A stretch of 8,831 bases of DNA from assembly GCF_029870285.1 (NCBI RefSeq), contig NZ_JACSYA010000058.1, positions 1 through 8,831 on the forward strand. The letters run 5' to 3'. Shown piece by piece: positions 1 to 6,660 of this stretch; position 1 is the stretch's first letter, and each line of letters starts with the position of its first letter. The notes beneath the pieces were generated by a model that saw nothing but the letters and a program-made list of their open reading frames with translations, made no database searches and was not told where the DNA came from. The position numbers and the translations under genes are program-made. The stretch is from Delftia sp. PS-11. GTDB taxonomy: Bacteria; Pseudomonadota; Gammaproteobacteria; Burkholderiales; Burkholderiaceae_C.

Positions 1-74
1 ACCCAGGCAACGGCCAGGGCCGCCGCTGCCGTGGCCATGCCAGCACCACAGCCTTTGCGCCTCGTGGACAGCAT
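1..74 (-). CDS. Possible 5' end of a divergent gene with a signal-peptide-like N-terminus (partial)
   Basis: On the minus strand an ATG at 74-72 opens a frame that runs off the left edge after about 24 codons. The translation begins MLSTRRKGCGAG and continues into MATAAAALAVAWV. That gives a basic N-region followed by an Ala/Leu/Val-rich stretch, as in an exported protein. A second in-frame ATG lies at 38-36. No good Shine-Dalgarno sits directly before the ATG; an AGAGGA lies about 35 bases upstream, better placed for an out-of-frame ATG at 102-100. A gene divergent from an AraC regulator is a common arrangement, but an Ala-rich run of this length can arise by chance in GC-rich DNA. The family cannot be named. 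Confidence 0.3.
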   Translation of the reverse strand, partial: MLSTRRKGCGAGMATAAAALAVAW

Positions 75-193
75 GCAGACGTGACACGCTGGGGCAGTGC
101 ATCGATGGTTTTCCTCTGGGCCAGGCATCAGCCAGGAGCCGACTTCAGCCACTGCCGGGACAGAGGCACCAGATCAGTGCGAGACCCGCTAAG

Positions 194-1144
194 ATGAACT
201 TCTCTCGTAGCTGTTTGAGTGTATCGATCATGGCGGTTACCGATATGGCGCAACTTGATGACCGTCGCTGGCGCAGCGCAGAACGAGCATTTCAGGACGA
301 GCCGCTGGAGGCCGTTCCGCCTGAACAGGTTCAGTGCTCCAGCCAGGGTCTGCCCTGGCATGGCATCTCCGTATGGCATCAGCGCACCGATGCGCAGGAT
401 CTCTACATCCCGCCTGCAGGCAAGCATTGTGTGATCGTGCGTCGCGGACCAACCACAGGTCTGATCCAAAAGCATGGCGGTGAGATGCACAGCAGCCGGT
501 GGAAAACCGGCGAGGCCTTGCTTCTGCCAGCACACACGCCCAGCTTTTGGCGCACGGAGTTGCCGCGTGATAACCTGCACTTGGACATATCCCCCCAATG
601 GCTCCAGAAGGTGAGTGGCCAGGAAAATTCCACGATTGCACTACGCAGCAGCTTTGGGCGGCATGACCCATTGCTTTTCCAGTTGGTACAGGTGCTGCTG
701 CAGGCTTTGGACAATAACTCGGCGCTGAATCCTGCTTTTGCCGATGGCATCGCCACAAGCGTGGCAATCCATCTACTTGAGCATTATCGTGCCCCATCGA
801 ACGGGACGGTAAATACAGCGCTTTTGTCTGCAAAGCAATTGAAGCGGGTGCAATCGCTGGTACTCGAAAACATGGAGCAACCTCTTTCCATCGCTGTTCT
901 AGCGGCCGAGGCCCGGTTGAGCGCATACCACTTTGCCCGCAGTTTCAAGGCCACGTGTGGTCTGACGCCCCACCAATTCGTGCTGCAACAGCGCATGAAA
1001 CGGGCGCGCAAGCTGCTTTTGGAGTCCAGCGATTCGATTGCGGAAATAGCGATGCGCGTGGGTTTTGGATCAGCCCCCCATTTTTCACAGACATTCGGAA
1101 AATATTGGGGCATCACACCATCTAAGCTCAGACAGCAGCACTGA
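194..1144 (+). CDS. AraC-family transcriptional regulator
   Basis: A 316-residue protein from the first ATG, a normal length for a full AraC/XylS-family activator. The C-terminal part, about residues 212-316, is the paired helix-turn-helix domain. The first HTH covers LSIAVLAAEARLSAYHFARSF (230s-250s). The second contains SIAEIAMRVGFGSAPHFSQTF (281-301), and the typical ending GITPSKLRQ follows. The N-terminal 200 residues are the presumed ligand-sensing/dimerisation half, with a cupin-like run (YIPPAGKHCVIVRRGP, then GEALLLPAHTP). The start is uncertain: ATGs at 194, 230 and 245 are all in frame, none has a clear Shine-Dalgarno, and the frame is open to the left edge. The gene ends 174 bases before the Bug/SDR/hydrolase operon on the same strand, so it is the likely local regulator. 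The inducer is unknown; it might be the substrate of that operon. Confidence 0.93.
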   Translation: MNFSRSCLSVSIMAVTDMAQLDDRRWRSAERAFQDEPLEAVPPEQVQCSSQGLPWHGISVWHQRTDAQDLYIPPAGKHCVIVRRGPTTGLIQKHGGEMHSSRWKTGEALLLPAHTPSFWRTELPRDNLHLDISPQWLQKVSGQENSTIALRSSFGRHDPLLFQLVQVLLQALDNNSALNPAFADGIATSVAIHLLEHYRAPSNGTVNTALLSAKQLKRVQSLVLENMEQPLSIAVLAAEARLSAYHFARSFKATCGLTPHQFVLQQRMKRARKLLLESSDSIAEIAMRVGFGSAPHFSQTFGKYWGITPSKLRQQH

Positions 1145-1153
1145 AATGATCCG

Positions 1154-1181
1154 GGCATTGGCATGAAGTTGCATCAATGCC
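1154..1181. promoter_or_regulatory. Inverted repeat, candidate operator between regulator and operon
   Basis: GGCATTG (1154-1160) and CAATGCC (1175-1181) form a perfect 7-bp dyad with a 14-base spacer, starting ten bases after the AraC gene stop. No T-run follows, so an intrinsic terminator is unlikely. An operator for the AraC-type regulator or part of the operon promoter is more plausible. This rests on symmetry and position only. Confidence 0.35.
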
Positions 1182-1189
1182 AAAAATGG

Positions 1190-1229
1190 TTTTGCGCAAT
1201 CCATCGACAATTTCCGCAAAATTTCGACA
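1190..1229. promoter_or_regulatory. Second inverted repeat with a TCGACA direct repeat, candidate regulator site
   Basis: TTTTGCG (1190-1196) and CGCAAAA (1215-1221) are a perfect 7-bp dyad with an 18-base spacer. TCGACA occurs at 1204-1209 and again at 1224-1229, a 20-base period. AraC-family monomers usually contact direct repeats about two helical turns apart, so the TCGACA pair is a reasonable candidate. The second copy also resembles a -35 hexamer (5 of 6 to TTGACA), with CATACT at 1250-1255 as a weak -10, but their 20-base spacing is too long for a confident promoter call. Confidence 0.3.
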
Positions 1230-1309
1230 TCCGGGCGCATCGCGCTCTCCATACTCATCGGCAACGGCCCTGTACCTCCAGCTGCAGCGTTCGGCCGGTT
1301 CAACGATAT

Positions 1310-1313
1310 GGAG
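1310..1313 (+). promoter_or_regulatory. Ribosome binding site fixing the start of the Bug receptor
   Basis: GGAG lies two bases before the ATG at 1316 and five bases before the adjacent ATG at 1319. The second spacing is workable, the first is too short. The frame extends upstream to an ATG at 1163, but that extension has no such site and would bury the signal peptide. Confidence 0.6.
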
Positions 1314-1318
1314 ACATG

Positions 1319-2311
1319 ATGATTTCGAGACGTTCCCTTCTCTTGGCCAGCACTTCGCTGCCTCTGGCAGCTGCTGCGCCCTCGATCTTGGCGCAAGCGC
1401 CTGCGTTCCCGCACCGTCCCGTCCTCTGGGTTGTGCCTTACCCGGCTGGCGGCTTCGGCGATGCGGTATCGCGTGTACTGGCACAGCATATGACGACTAC
1501 GCTCAAGCAGCCGGTGGTGGTCGAGAACAAACCTGGAGCGGGAGGACAGATCGCCGCGGCCCATGTCAAGCAGCAACCCGCAGATGGTCATACGTTGTTG
1601 TACGGTGATATTGGCCCCTTTGCGATGAATGCGGCTCTCTATCCAAAGCTCAACTACAACACGCTCAAGGACTTTGCCCCCATCAGCCGTCTCTTGACAT
1701 CCAGCCTGCTGCTGGTCGTCCCTTCGAACAGCCCCTACAAGTCCGTGGACGACTTGATCAAGGATGCCAAGACCCGCAAGGAGGATCGCGCCATTACCTA
1801 TGGCTCTTATGGCATAGGCAGCCAACCGCATATCTGGATGGAAATGCTGAAGCGCGAAACCAAGGGCAGCTTGCAGCATGTGGCCTACAAAGGGGCCGCC
1901 CCTGCCGTGCAAGACCTGATGGGCGGTCACATCGAAGTGATGCTGGATGTGGCGGCGAACAGCCTGCCATACGTCCAGGAAGGAAAGCTGCGGGCATTGG
2001 CAGTCGTGGGAACGGAAAAACGGCTCGAACGCCTTGCTCAGGTTCCGACACTGTCCGAACTGGGCTATCCAGGTCTGAACGCGCCAGGCTGGACCGGCGT
2101 GGTGGTCAAGGCCGGCACACCGCCGGAGATCGTCACGCAGCTTCGCGCCGCCGTGGTCCAAGCCGTGGAATCCGATGAAATTCGCCGCAGGTTTGGTGAT
2201 CTGGGCGTTACGCCCGCACCTCAGACACCCCAGGATTTCGCCCGCTTTATCGAGTCAGAAACCAAACGGTGGGGATCGGTCATTCGTAGCGCTGGCGTGG
2301 TCCTGGAGTAA
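1319..2311 (+). CDS. Bug-family (TctC-like) tripartite tricarboxylate transporter substrate-binding protein
   Basis: A 330-residue periplasmic receptor, the usual family length. The N-terminus has a twin-arginine-like motif (SRRSLLLAS, 3-11), a hydrophobic Ala/Leu stretch and a likely cleavage site after AQA (25-27). Mature-protein hallmarks include VPYPAGG with Asp48 (39-48), ENKPGAGG (69-76), ADGHTLL (88-94), HVAYKGAAP (187-195) and VPTLSELGYPG (242-252). Bug proteins bind small carboxylates or related solutes in a Venus-flytrap fold. Some deliver them to a TctAB permease and many are orphans. No TctA or TctB gene is visible here, so uptake would need a distant permease, or the protein may act as a sensor. 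It is the first gene of an operon with an SDR and an FAH-family hydrolase and ends two bases before the SDR start, implying one transcript. The ligand is unknown; the enzymes suggest an organic acid. Confidence 0.93.
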   Translation: MISRRSLLLASTSLPLAAAAPSILAQAPAFPHRPVLWVVPYPAGGFGDAVSRVLAQHMTTTLKQPVVVENKPGAGGQIAAAHVKQQPADGHTLLYGDIGPFAMNAALYPKLNYNTLKDFAPISRLLTSSLLLVVPSNSPYKSVDDLIKDAKTRKEDRAITYGSYGIGSQPHIWMEMLKRETKGSLQHVAYKGAAPAVQDLMGGHIEVMLDVAANSLPYVQEGKLRALAVVGTEKRLERLAQVPTLSELGYPGLNAPGWTGVVVKAGTPPEIVTQLRAAVVQAVESDEIRRRFGDLGVTPAPQTPQDFARFIESETKRWGSVIRSAGVVLE

Positions 2312-2313
2312 AA

Positions 2314-3090
2314 ATGGCTTCGCCGTTGTTCGATCTGTCCGGCAAAGTAGCGCTGGTCACTGGCGCCACCGGGGGACTGGGCTCTGCGATATGCCAGGTT
2401 CTGGCAGCACAAGGCGCTTCGGTCATCGCATGCGACCGTGACAGCGCTGCATGTGAGCGCATGGCCGACATGCTCCGCAATGAGCGAGGGGACGCTCTTG
2501 CGCTACCAGGCGATTTGGCAGACATCCCCGGCATCTCCATACTGGCCCAGAAGGCTCTGGCCTGGAAAGGGCGCGTAGATGTGCTTGTGTGCAACGCCGG
2601 GATACAAGGCCCCGCTGGCTCTTTGTCAGATGTAGGCGATATCGATTGGCAACAGGTCATGGATATCAATCTCCGATCATCTGTAGAGCTGACGCGGCAT
2701 TTGCTACCGGCCATGGCGCTCGGAGGCGGCGGCAGCGTGATCCTGATGTCCAGCATTGCCGGGATTCGGGGCAATAAAGCCATCGGTCTTTATGGCCTGT
2801 CCAAAGCAGCTCTGGCACAACTGGCCCGCAATCTGGCGGTGGAATGGGGAACGCAAGCGATTCGAGTCAATGCCGTTTCACCCGGTCTGATACGCACACC
2901 ATTGGCACAGCCTCTATTGGACAACTCGAGTTTCATGCAAAGACGTTTGTCTCTTACTCCCCTGCGAAGAGTGGGAGAGCCCGAGGAAGTTGCTGGGGCT
3001 GTCGCCATGTTAGCCAGCGGCGCTGGCGCCTTCATCACTGGACACAATCTCGTCGTCGATGGTGGCACCACCATCAGTGACGGCAACTGA
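2314..3090 (+). CDS. Short-chain dehydrogenase/reductase (classical SDR)
   Basis: A 258-residue Rossmann-fold oxidoreductase of typical classical SDR length. The cofactor motif TGATGGLG is at 16-23. Asp41 at the end of the second strand favours NAD(H) over NADP(H). Other landmarks are GDL (66-68), CNAGIQG (93-99), structural Asn119, catalytic Ser147, Tyr160 and Lys164 (YGLSK), the PG motif at 190-191, and the C-terminal ITGHNLVVDGG (241-251). All catalytic residues are intact. The Shine-Dalgarno GGAG (2305-2308) lies inside the last codons of the Bug gene, five bases before the ATG, so translation is probably coupled. The reaction is predicted to be NAD-dependent oxidation of a secondary alcohol to a ketone, feeding the hydrolase encoded next. 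The substrate cannot be assigned, because this family is too broad for names from motifs alone. Confidence 0.95.
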   Translation: MASPLFDLSGKVALVTGATGGLGSAICQVLAAQGASVIACDRDSAACERMADMLRNERGDALALPGDLADIPGISILAQKALAWKGRVDVLVCNAGIQGPAGSLSDVGDIDWQQVMDINLRSSVELTRHLLPAMALGGGGSVILMSSIAGIRGNKAIGLYGLSKAALAQLARNLAVEWGTQAIRVNAVSPGLIRTPLAQPLLDNSSFMQRRLSLTPLRRVGEPEEVAGAVAMLASGAGAFITGHNLVVDGGTTISDGN

Positions 3091-3097
3091 CGTTCGC

Positions 3098-3102
3098 AAG
3101 GA
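3098..3102 (+). promoter_or_regulatory. Ribosome binding site fixing the start of the FAH-family hydrolase
   Basis: AAGGA ends seven bases before the ATG at 3110. It supports this start over the in-frame ATG at 3059, which would overlap the SDR gene and add 17 residues with no family similarity. Confidence 0.65.
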
Positions 3103-3109
3103 CAGCAAC

Positions 3110-4096
3110 ATGAAACTTGCCACGCTTTACTCTGAACAGCCGGATGGTCATCTCGTCGTCGTCTCGCGCGACCTCACGCGAATGGCTGATGCCACGCGCA
3201 TTGCACCCAACCTGAAGGCAGCTGTCGAGGCATGGGAAGCTGCAGCGCCATGCCTGCAAGCTCTGTATGCCGAACTCAACGAAGGCCGCTGTACAGAAGC
3301 CTTGCCCTTCGACCCCAGGCAGTGCAACGCCCCTTTGCCGCGTGCGCCTCAGTGGTGTGATGGGTCGGCCTTTCTGAACCATGGCCGCTTGATGGAAAAG
3401 GCTTTCAATACCCCGCCGCAGCCTGATGCGCAGACAGTTCCCCTGATGTACCAGGGCGCCAGCGATGATTTCCTGGGACCCTGCGCTGATGTGCCTTTGC
3501 CCAGCGAAGACGACGGCATTGACTTCGAGGGTGAATTCGGTGTCATTGTGGGTCCCGTACCCATGGGCGCGACCCCTGCTCAAGGTCTGGCTGCCGTGCG
3601 CCTGCTCGTACAGATCAATGATTGGAGCCTGCGTACGCTGGGGCCACGTGAGATGCGTACGGGTTTTGGCTTTCTGCAGGCCAAGCCGTCCACCAGCTTC
3701 GCACCGATCGCCCTCACGCCCGATGAACTGGGCTCTTGCTGGAGCAACGGCCGCGTGCATTTGCGGCTGCATATCGATTGGAATGGGCAGCGCTTTGGAG
3801 AGCCTCATGGCCAGGAAATGAACTTCAGCTTTGGCGATTTGATTGCACATGCCGCCCGCACGCGCCGTCTTTCAGCAGGAACCGTGATTGGCTCGGGCAC
3901 GGTGTCCAACGTCAATCGAACGGCGGGTTCGGCATGCATTGCAGAGCGCCGGGTTCTGGAAATCCTGGATCAAGGCAAGCCGATCACCTCTTTCATGCGC
4001 TTTGGAGACCGAGTCCGAATGCAGGCACGCTTGGAAGATGGAAGCGATACGCCTTTCGGCACCCTGGAGCAACGCGTTGTGAAACACCTGGCATGA
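3110..4096 (+). CDS. Fumarylacetoacetate hydrolase (FAH) family protein
   Basis: A 328-residue cytosolic enzyme. From memory of the family, it matches the roughly 330-residue FAH-like group with its own N-terminal domain (MKLATL, then DGHLVVVSRDLT at 12-23, and APLPRAPQW at 74-82). The catalytic C-terminal domain shows PLMYQGASDDFLGP (111-124), the metal-ligand segment DFEGEFGVIVG (138-148, Glu140 and Glu142), NDWSLR (170-175), the active-site lysine region AKPSTSFAP (191-199, Lys192) and GTVIGSGTVSN (257-267). Members cleave the C-C bond of acylpyruvates and related 1,3-diketo acids with Mg2+ or Mn2+. It is the last gene of the operon, 19 bases after the SDR stop. Trp172 stands where homologues often have Val after the conserved Asn-Asp, perhaps reflecting another substrate. 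The precise reaction is unknown, and a homogentisate-pathway fumarylacetoacetase is not supported by the neighbours. Confidence 0.92.
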   Translation: MKLATLYSEQPDGHLVVVSRDLTRMADATRIAPNLKAAVEAWEAAAPCLQALYAELNEGRCTEALPFDPRQCNAPLPRAPQWCDGSAFLNHGRLMEKAFNTPPQPDAQTVPLMYQGASDDFLGPCADVPLPSEDDGIDFEGEFGVIVGPVPMGATPAQGLAAVRLLVQINDWSLRTLGPREMRTGFGFLQAKPSTSFAPIALTPDELGSCWSNGRVHLRLHIDWNGQRFGEPHGQEMNFSFGDLIAHAARTRRLSAGTVIGSGTVSNVNRTAGSACIAERRVLEILDQGKPITSFMRFGDRVRMQARLEDGSDTPFGTLEQRVVKHLA

Positions 4097-4546
4097 GTTG
4101 CGCACTTGTCACAGGTACCGCCTGATGCGTCGGAAAGGCCCTGCGACTCGTACCGGAGAAAGGCAATTTCGCTGAAGAAGCTGTGCTCCGGCGTCTTTTG
4201 CAGCATCAGCCCGACACCATCTTTCCTCTCTGGTCAGCCTTCCTGGCGGGGCCGCCGCGATGATCTGACGTCACGCCCGTATCCGCACCCACATGAGCCA
4301 ACCCCCGCACACACAGGCGCAGGGGCTTTTTGGTTTCCAAGGCCAGCAGCCATCGCTCTTCACCGTGCTGCCGGCGAGCCTCCATCCACAACGCATCCGG
4401 ACGCAATTCATTGCGTGCCGCACCCATGGTGAATGGCCGCGCATGCGGGCCGCATTGTTTGCCCGCACAGGGGAGGCCGAGACCCCCTGCAGTCTGCATG
4501 GCATGGCTCAGGGCACAAGGCATGCCGTTGACCACGCATCATGCGC
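4097..4546. other. Intergenic region without a convincing gene
   Basis: Several overlapping open frames cross this stretch on both strands. All are rich in Pro, His, Cys and Arg, show no family motif and lack ribosome binding sites. I see no RNA gene. The only structured element I would name is the terminator-like hairpin at about 4297-4335. Confidence 0.6.
4297..4335 (+). terminator. Putative intrinsic terminator of the Bug/SDR/FAH operon
   Basis: CCCCCGC (4302-4308) pairs with GCAGGGG (4319-4325) with a single C/A mismatch, around a ten-base loop. CTTTTTGG follows at once (4326-4333), and the flanking CCAA (4299-4302) can pair with its TTGG. This is stem plus U-run architecture in the direction of the operon, although 200 bases after the last stop codon. 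The mismatch and distance lower confidence. Confidence 0.5.
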
Positions 4547-4599
4547 CTCCACACAATCTTCACAAACTCTTTACATGCCATTGACCAAGAGGACATAAG
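4547..4599 (+). promoter_or_regulatory. Three direct heptamer repeats at 11-bp period, response-regulator-like box and promoter
   Basis: CTCCACA (4547-4553), CTTCACA (4558-4564) and CTTTACA (4569-4575) follow each other with exact four-base spacers. ATTGACC (4580-4586) is a degenerate fourth copy in the same phase. A 7+4 layout of direct repeats is the classic site form of OmpR/PhoB-type regulators, including PmrA-like ones. The third copy contains TTTACA (4570-4575), a fair -35 hexamer, and CATAAG (4594-4599) stands 18 bases downstream as a weak -10. That would give a class-II activated promoter for the glycosyltransferase gene at 4680. The regulator itself is not in the window. Confidence 0.5.
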
Positions 4600-4667
4600 C
4601 TGCGCGCCCTGAAATGTCCCCGCGTGAGCCAAGAGACCATAGCCAACGCTGACCCTCAAACTCATGC

Positions 4668-4686
4668 CCGGCATGCCCCATGCCGG
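4668..4686 (+). promoter_or_regulatory. Perfect hairpin over the first possible start codon of the glycosyltransferase
   Basis: CCGGCATG (4668-4675) and CATGCCGG (4679-4686) are a perfect 8-bp inverted repeat with a three-base CCC loop. The ATG at 4680 lies inside the 3' arm. In mRNA this stem would hide that start codon. Either translation begins at a later ATG, or the hairpin limits expression. Confidence 0.45.
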
Positions 4687-6257
4687 CGCACGTCACCCAA
4701 GCTGGCATTCACATGACACGCCCTATCGCCCCCCACACACCGGGCCCCCTCATGCAAAGTGCTCTGCAAGACATGGCCAAGCCCGCGTTGCCAGCCAGCG
4801 TCAAGGTGGCCATCGGGTTGCTGCTTTTCTCGGTGGCATGGCTGCTGCAGATCGACAGTTCCAGCCTCACCGCCCCCAAGGACAATCTGGAGCAGCTGAC
4901 CTGGGTGCACAGCCTCGAATGGGGCTACTACAAGCACCCGCCCCTGCCCACCTGGCTGCTGTCGCTGCCTGTCAACCTGCTGGGACTTTCTGCACGCACC
5001 AGCTATCTGGCAGGCGCACTGTCCACGGGGGCTGGAATGTTCCTGTTCTGGCACATGCTGCGCAGCCTGCGCGGCAGCCGCTACGCCATGCTGGCCCTGC
5101 TGGCGGCACTGTGCATCACCTATTACAACGAGCGTCTGCACTTCTACAACCACGAAGTCGTGCTCATGCCCTTTTTCGTCGCCAGCGCCCTTTTGGCGTG
5201 GCGCGCGGTGTGCAGCGGGCAGTTGCGCTGGTGGGCTGCGCTGGGCTGCTGCCTGGGCCTGGGCGCATTGGCCAAGTACCAGATGATTCTGGCCGCCATG
5301 GCTGTCTTCGTATTCTGGATCGCCAGCGGTGCCTGGCGGCAGAAAGCGCATGTGATGGGGCTGGCGCTGGCAGCCGGTCTGGCCCTGGCCATCATTTCAC
5401 CGCATCTGTACTGGCTGGTGCTCAATGACTTCGGCCCGTTGAGGTACGCCTCGGAATACTCGCTGGGAGCCAACCTGGGCCCCGCAGCAAGACTGCTCAA
5501 CATACTGCACTGGCTGGCAGACCAGATGCTTAACCGCGCGTTGCTCGCGTGGCTGCTGCTGGGCCTGCTCATCGTTGTGCACCGCCGCTCCACGCAGCCC
5601 CAGCACGGCGGGGCTGACCCTGAACCTTGCGGAGGCGGCGATGCATCGCGCACCCTGCTGCTGAGCTTCGGGCTCGTTCCAATGGCGGTAACCTGCGCCA
5701 TCGGCCTGTTTGCAGGCTCCTCGCTGCAGTTGCACTGGGGCACGCCGTTTCTGCTGCTTTGCATTCCTGCAGCCATGGAGCTGGCAGGCGGCAAGCAACG
5801 CTTTTCGCGCATCTCTCCCCAGACTGCCATCAAATGCTTCGTGATCCTGCAGCTTGCGCTGCTGCTGATCGGTCAGATGACATCGGCACGGGGTGAACTG
5901 CGGCTCAACCGCAAGCACTGGCGCAATTTCGACTCGCAGGCCCTCAGCCATGCACTGGCGGAGCCGGCACGCGCTGCACTGGGTGGCGATATCCGGGTGA
6001 TTGCAGGCCCCACGGCCGAAGCCAAGGCTCTGGCGCTGAAGCTGCCAGAACGCCCTCTGGTTCTGATCGATGGCCGCCTGGACATCAGTCCGTGGGTATC
6101 GCAGCGCATGGTGCAGGCATGCGGCATATTGCACCTGACACTTTCTGCGACACGCCCCGCAGACCATATGCCTGTCGGTGAAGCATTCCCACACCTGTAC
6201 TGGCGCGTGACAGCGCCAACAGAGCGCGCAAGTGCGTGCGCACGCGAACGCGCTTGA
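4680..6257 (+). CDS. GT39/PMT_2-type membrane glycosyltransferase (ArnT-like superfamily)
   Basis: Up to 525 residues, an inner-membrane protein with roughly 11 hydrophobic segments between about 42 and 400 and a soluble C-terminal tail of about 125 residues. The first periplasmic loop carries the family signature: DNLEQ (68-72), then WGYYKHPPLPTWL (81-93). Further family-like stretches are YNHEVVLMPFF (156-166), LGALAKYQMIL (194-204) and ISPHLYWLVLNDFGPLRYASE (239-259, the SPxxxWxxxxDxxxxxF-type loop). Such enzymes move a sugar from a polyprenyl-phosphate donor to lipid A, another glycan or protein on the periplasmic side. Donor and acceptor are not readable here. The start is uncertain: ATGs at 4680, 4713, 4752 and 4773 all precede the first membrane segment and none has a good Shine-Dalgarno; the first lies within a hairpin. 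It stands alone, preceded by a response-regulator-like repeat array, which fits an inducible envelope-modification gene. Confidence 0.85.
   Translation: MPAHVTQAGIHMTRPIAPHTPGPLMQSALQDMAKPALPASVKVAIGLLLFSVAWLLQIDSSSLTAPKDNLEQLTWVHSLEWGYYKHPPLPTWLLSLPVNLLGLSARTSYLAGALSTGAGMFLFWHMLRSLRGSRYAMLALLAALCITYYNERLHFYNHEVVLMPFFVASALLAWRAVCSGQLRWWAALGCCLGLGALAKYQMILAAMAVFVFWIASGAWRQKAHVMGLALAAGLALAIISPHLYWLVLNDFGPLRYASEYSLGANLGPAARLLNILHWLADQMLNRALLAWLLLGLLIVVHRRSTQPQHGGADPEPCGGGDASRTLLLSFGLVPMAVTCAIGLFAGSSLQLHWGTPFLLLCIPAAMELAGGKQRFSRISPQTAIKCFVILQLALLLIGQMTSARGELRLNRKHWRNFDSQALSHALAEPARAALGGDIRVIAGPTAEAKALALKLPERPLVLIDGRLDISPWVSQRMVQACGILHLTLSATRPADHMPVGEAFPHLYWRVTAPTERASACARERA
6223..6256 (+). repeat. 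GC-rich nested inverted repeats at the end of the glycosyltransferase gene
   Basis: GCGTGCGCACGC (6234-6245) is a perfect 12-bp palindrome, flanked by the arms AGCGCG (6223-6228) and CGCGCT (6249-6254). A competing stem pairs CAAGTGCG (6229-6236) with CGCGCTTG (6249-6256), eight pairs including one G-U. The structure reaches into the stop codon. It has no T-run, so it may be a 3'-end stabiliser or a Rho-linked pause rather than an intrinsic terminator, or simply GC-rich coding sequence. Confidence 0.35.
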
Positions 6258-6660
6258 GACAGGCACAGGCTGGCCAGCGCCGGCGTGCCGCCATCTCCTG
6301 AAAATCGAAGCCGTATCCAGGTCCATGCGCAGGCCCTGGCGCAAGGCTGCAAAGCAGCGCGACACAGGCAGTGCATTTGCATGATGCAGCCTGTAATCAG
6401 CCCCCGATGAACACCCCATGAACTGCTCCGCCTGCTGCGGCGCAGTGCCTGCCCATGGCCGAACTGGGCGCCATGCATGCCAACAGGCTGCCTGAACACA
6501 GGCGACGGAAACCACGCCATTCGCTTCGTATGACCTGACGGCAGATATTGGCTGTACAGGACTCTGCGCCCGAGAAATCGGAAACCATAACGCCGCCATG
6601 GATTCTGCAGTCCCGCCAACAGCAATATGGGAGATCGTGCAGTGCGCGTGAATCGCTCAA
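6258..6660. other. Intergenic region, no gene recognised
   Basis: Long minus-strand open frames extend across this region and back over the glycosyltransferase gene, but they are rich in Cys, Arg, Ser and His, lack domain motifs and follow the codon shadow of the + gene. Nothing resembling an RNA gene or a T-run terminator was seen. Base composition is still GC-rich here and shifts sharply to AT-rich after about 6660. Confidence 0.55.

Noticed and set aside
1159..1173. Sigma-54-like promoter: TTGGCATG followed by TTGCA upstream of the Bug operon.
   Set aside because: Only nine bases separate the GG and GC elements instead of ten, and sigma-54 does not tolerate this well. It also lacks the C of the GGCAC block.
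1163..1318. N-terminal extension of the Bug receptor from the ATG at 1163.
   Set aside because: It would place about 50 residues before the twin-arginine signal peptide, while a GGAG ribosome site stands five bases before ATG 1319.
1085..2161. Minus-strand open frame of 358 codons opposite the Bug gene.
   Set aside because: It lies wholly antisense to a well-supported receptor gene and has no family motif.
4293..4598. Overlapping + frames (about 84-108 codons) in the gap before the glycosyltransferase.
   Set aside because: The predicted proteins are Pro/His/Ala-rich with no motif, have no ribosome site, and overlap the terminator-like and heptamer elements.
5397..6599. Long minus-strand open frame (400 codons) over the glycosyltransferase and following gap.
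   Set aside because: It mirrors the + strand gene, is rich in Cys, Arg, His and Gln, and shows no domain motif or ribosome binding site.
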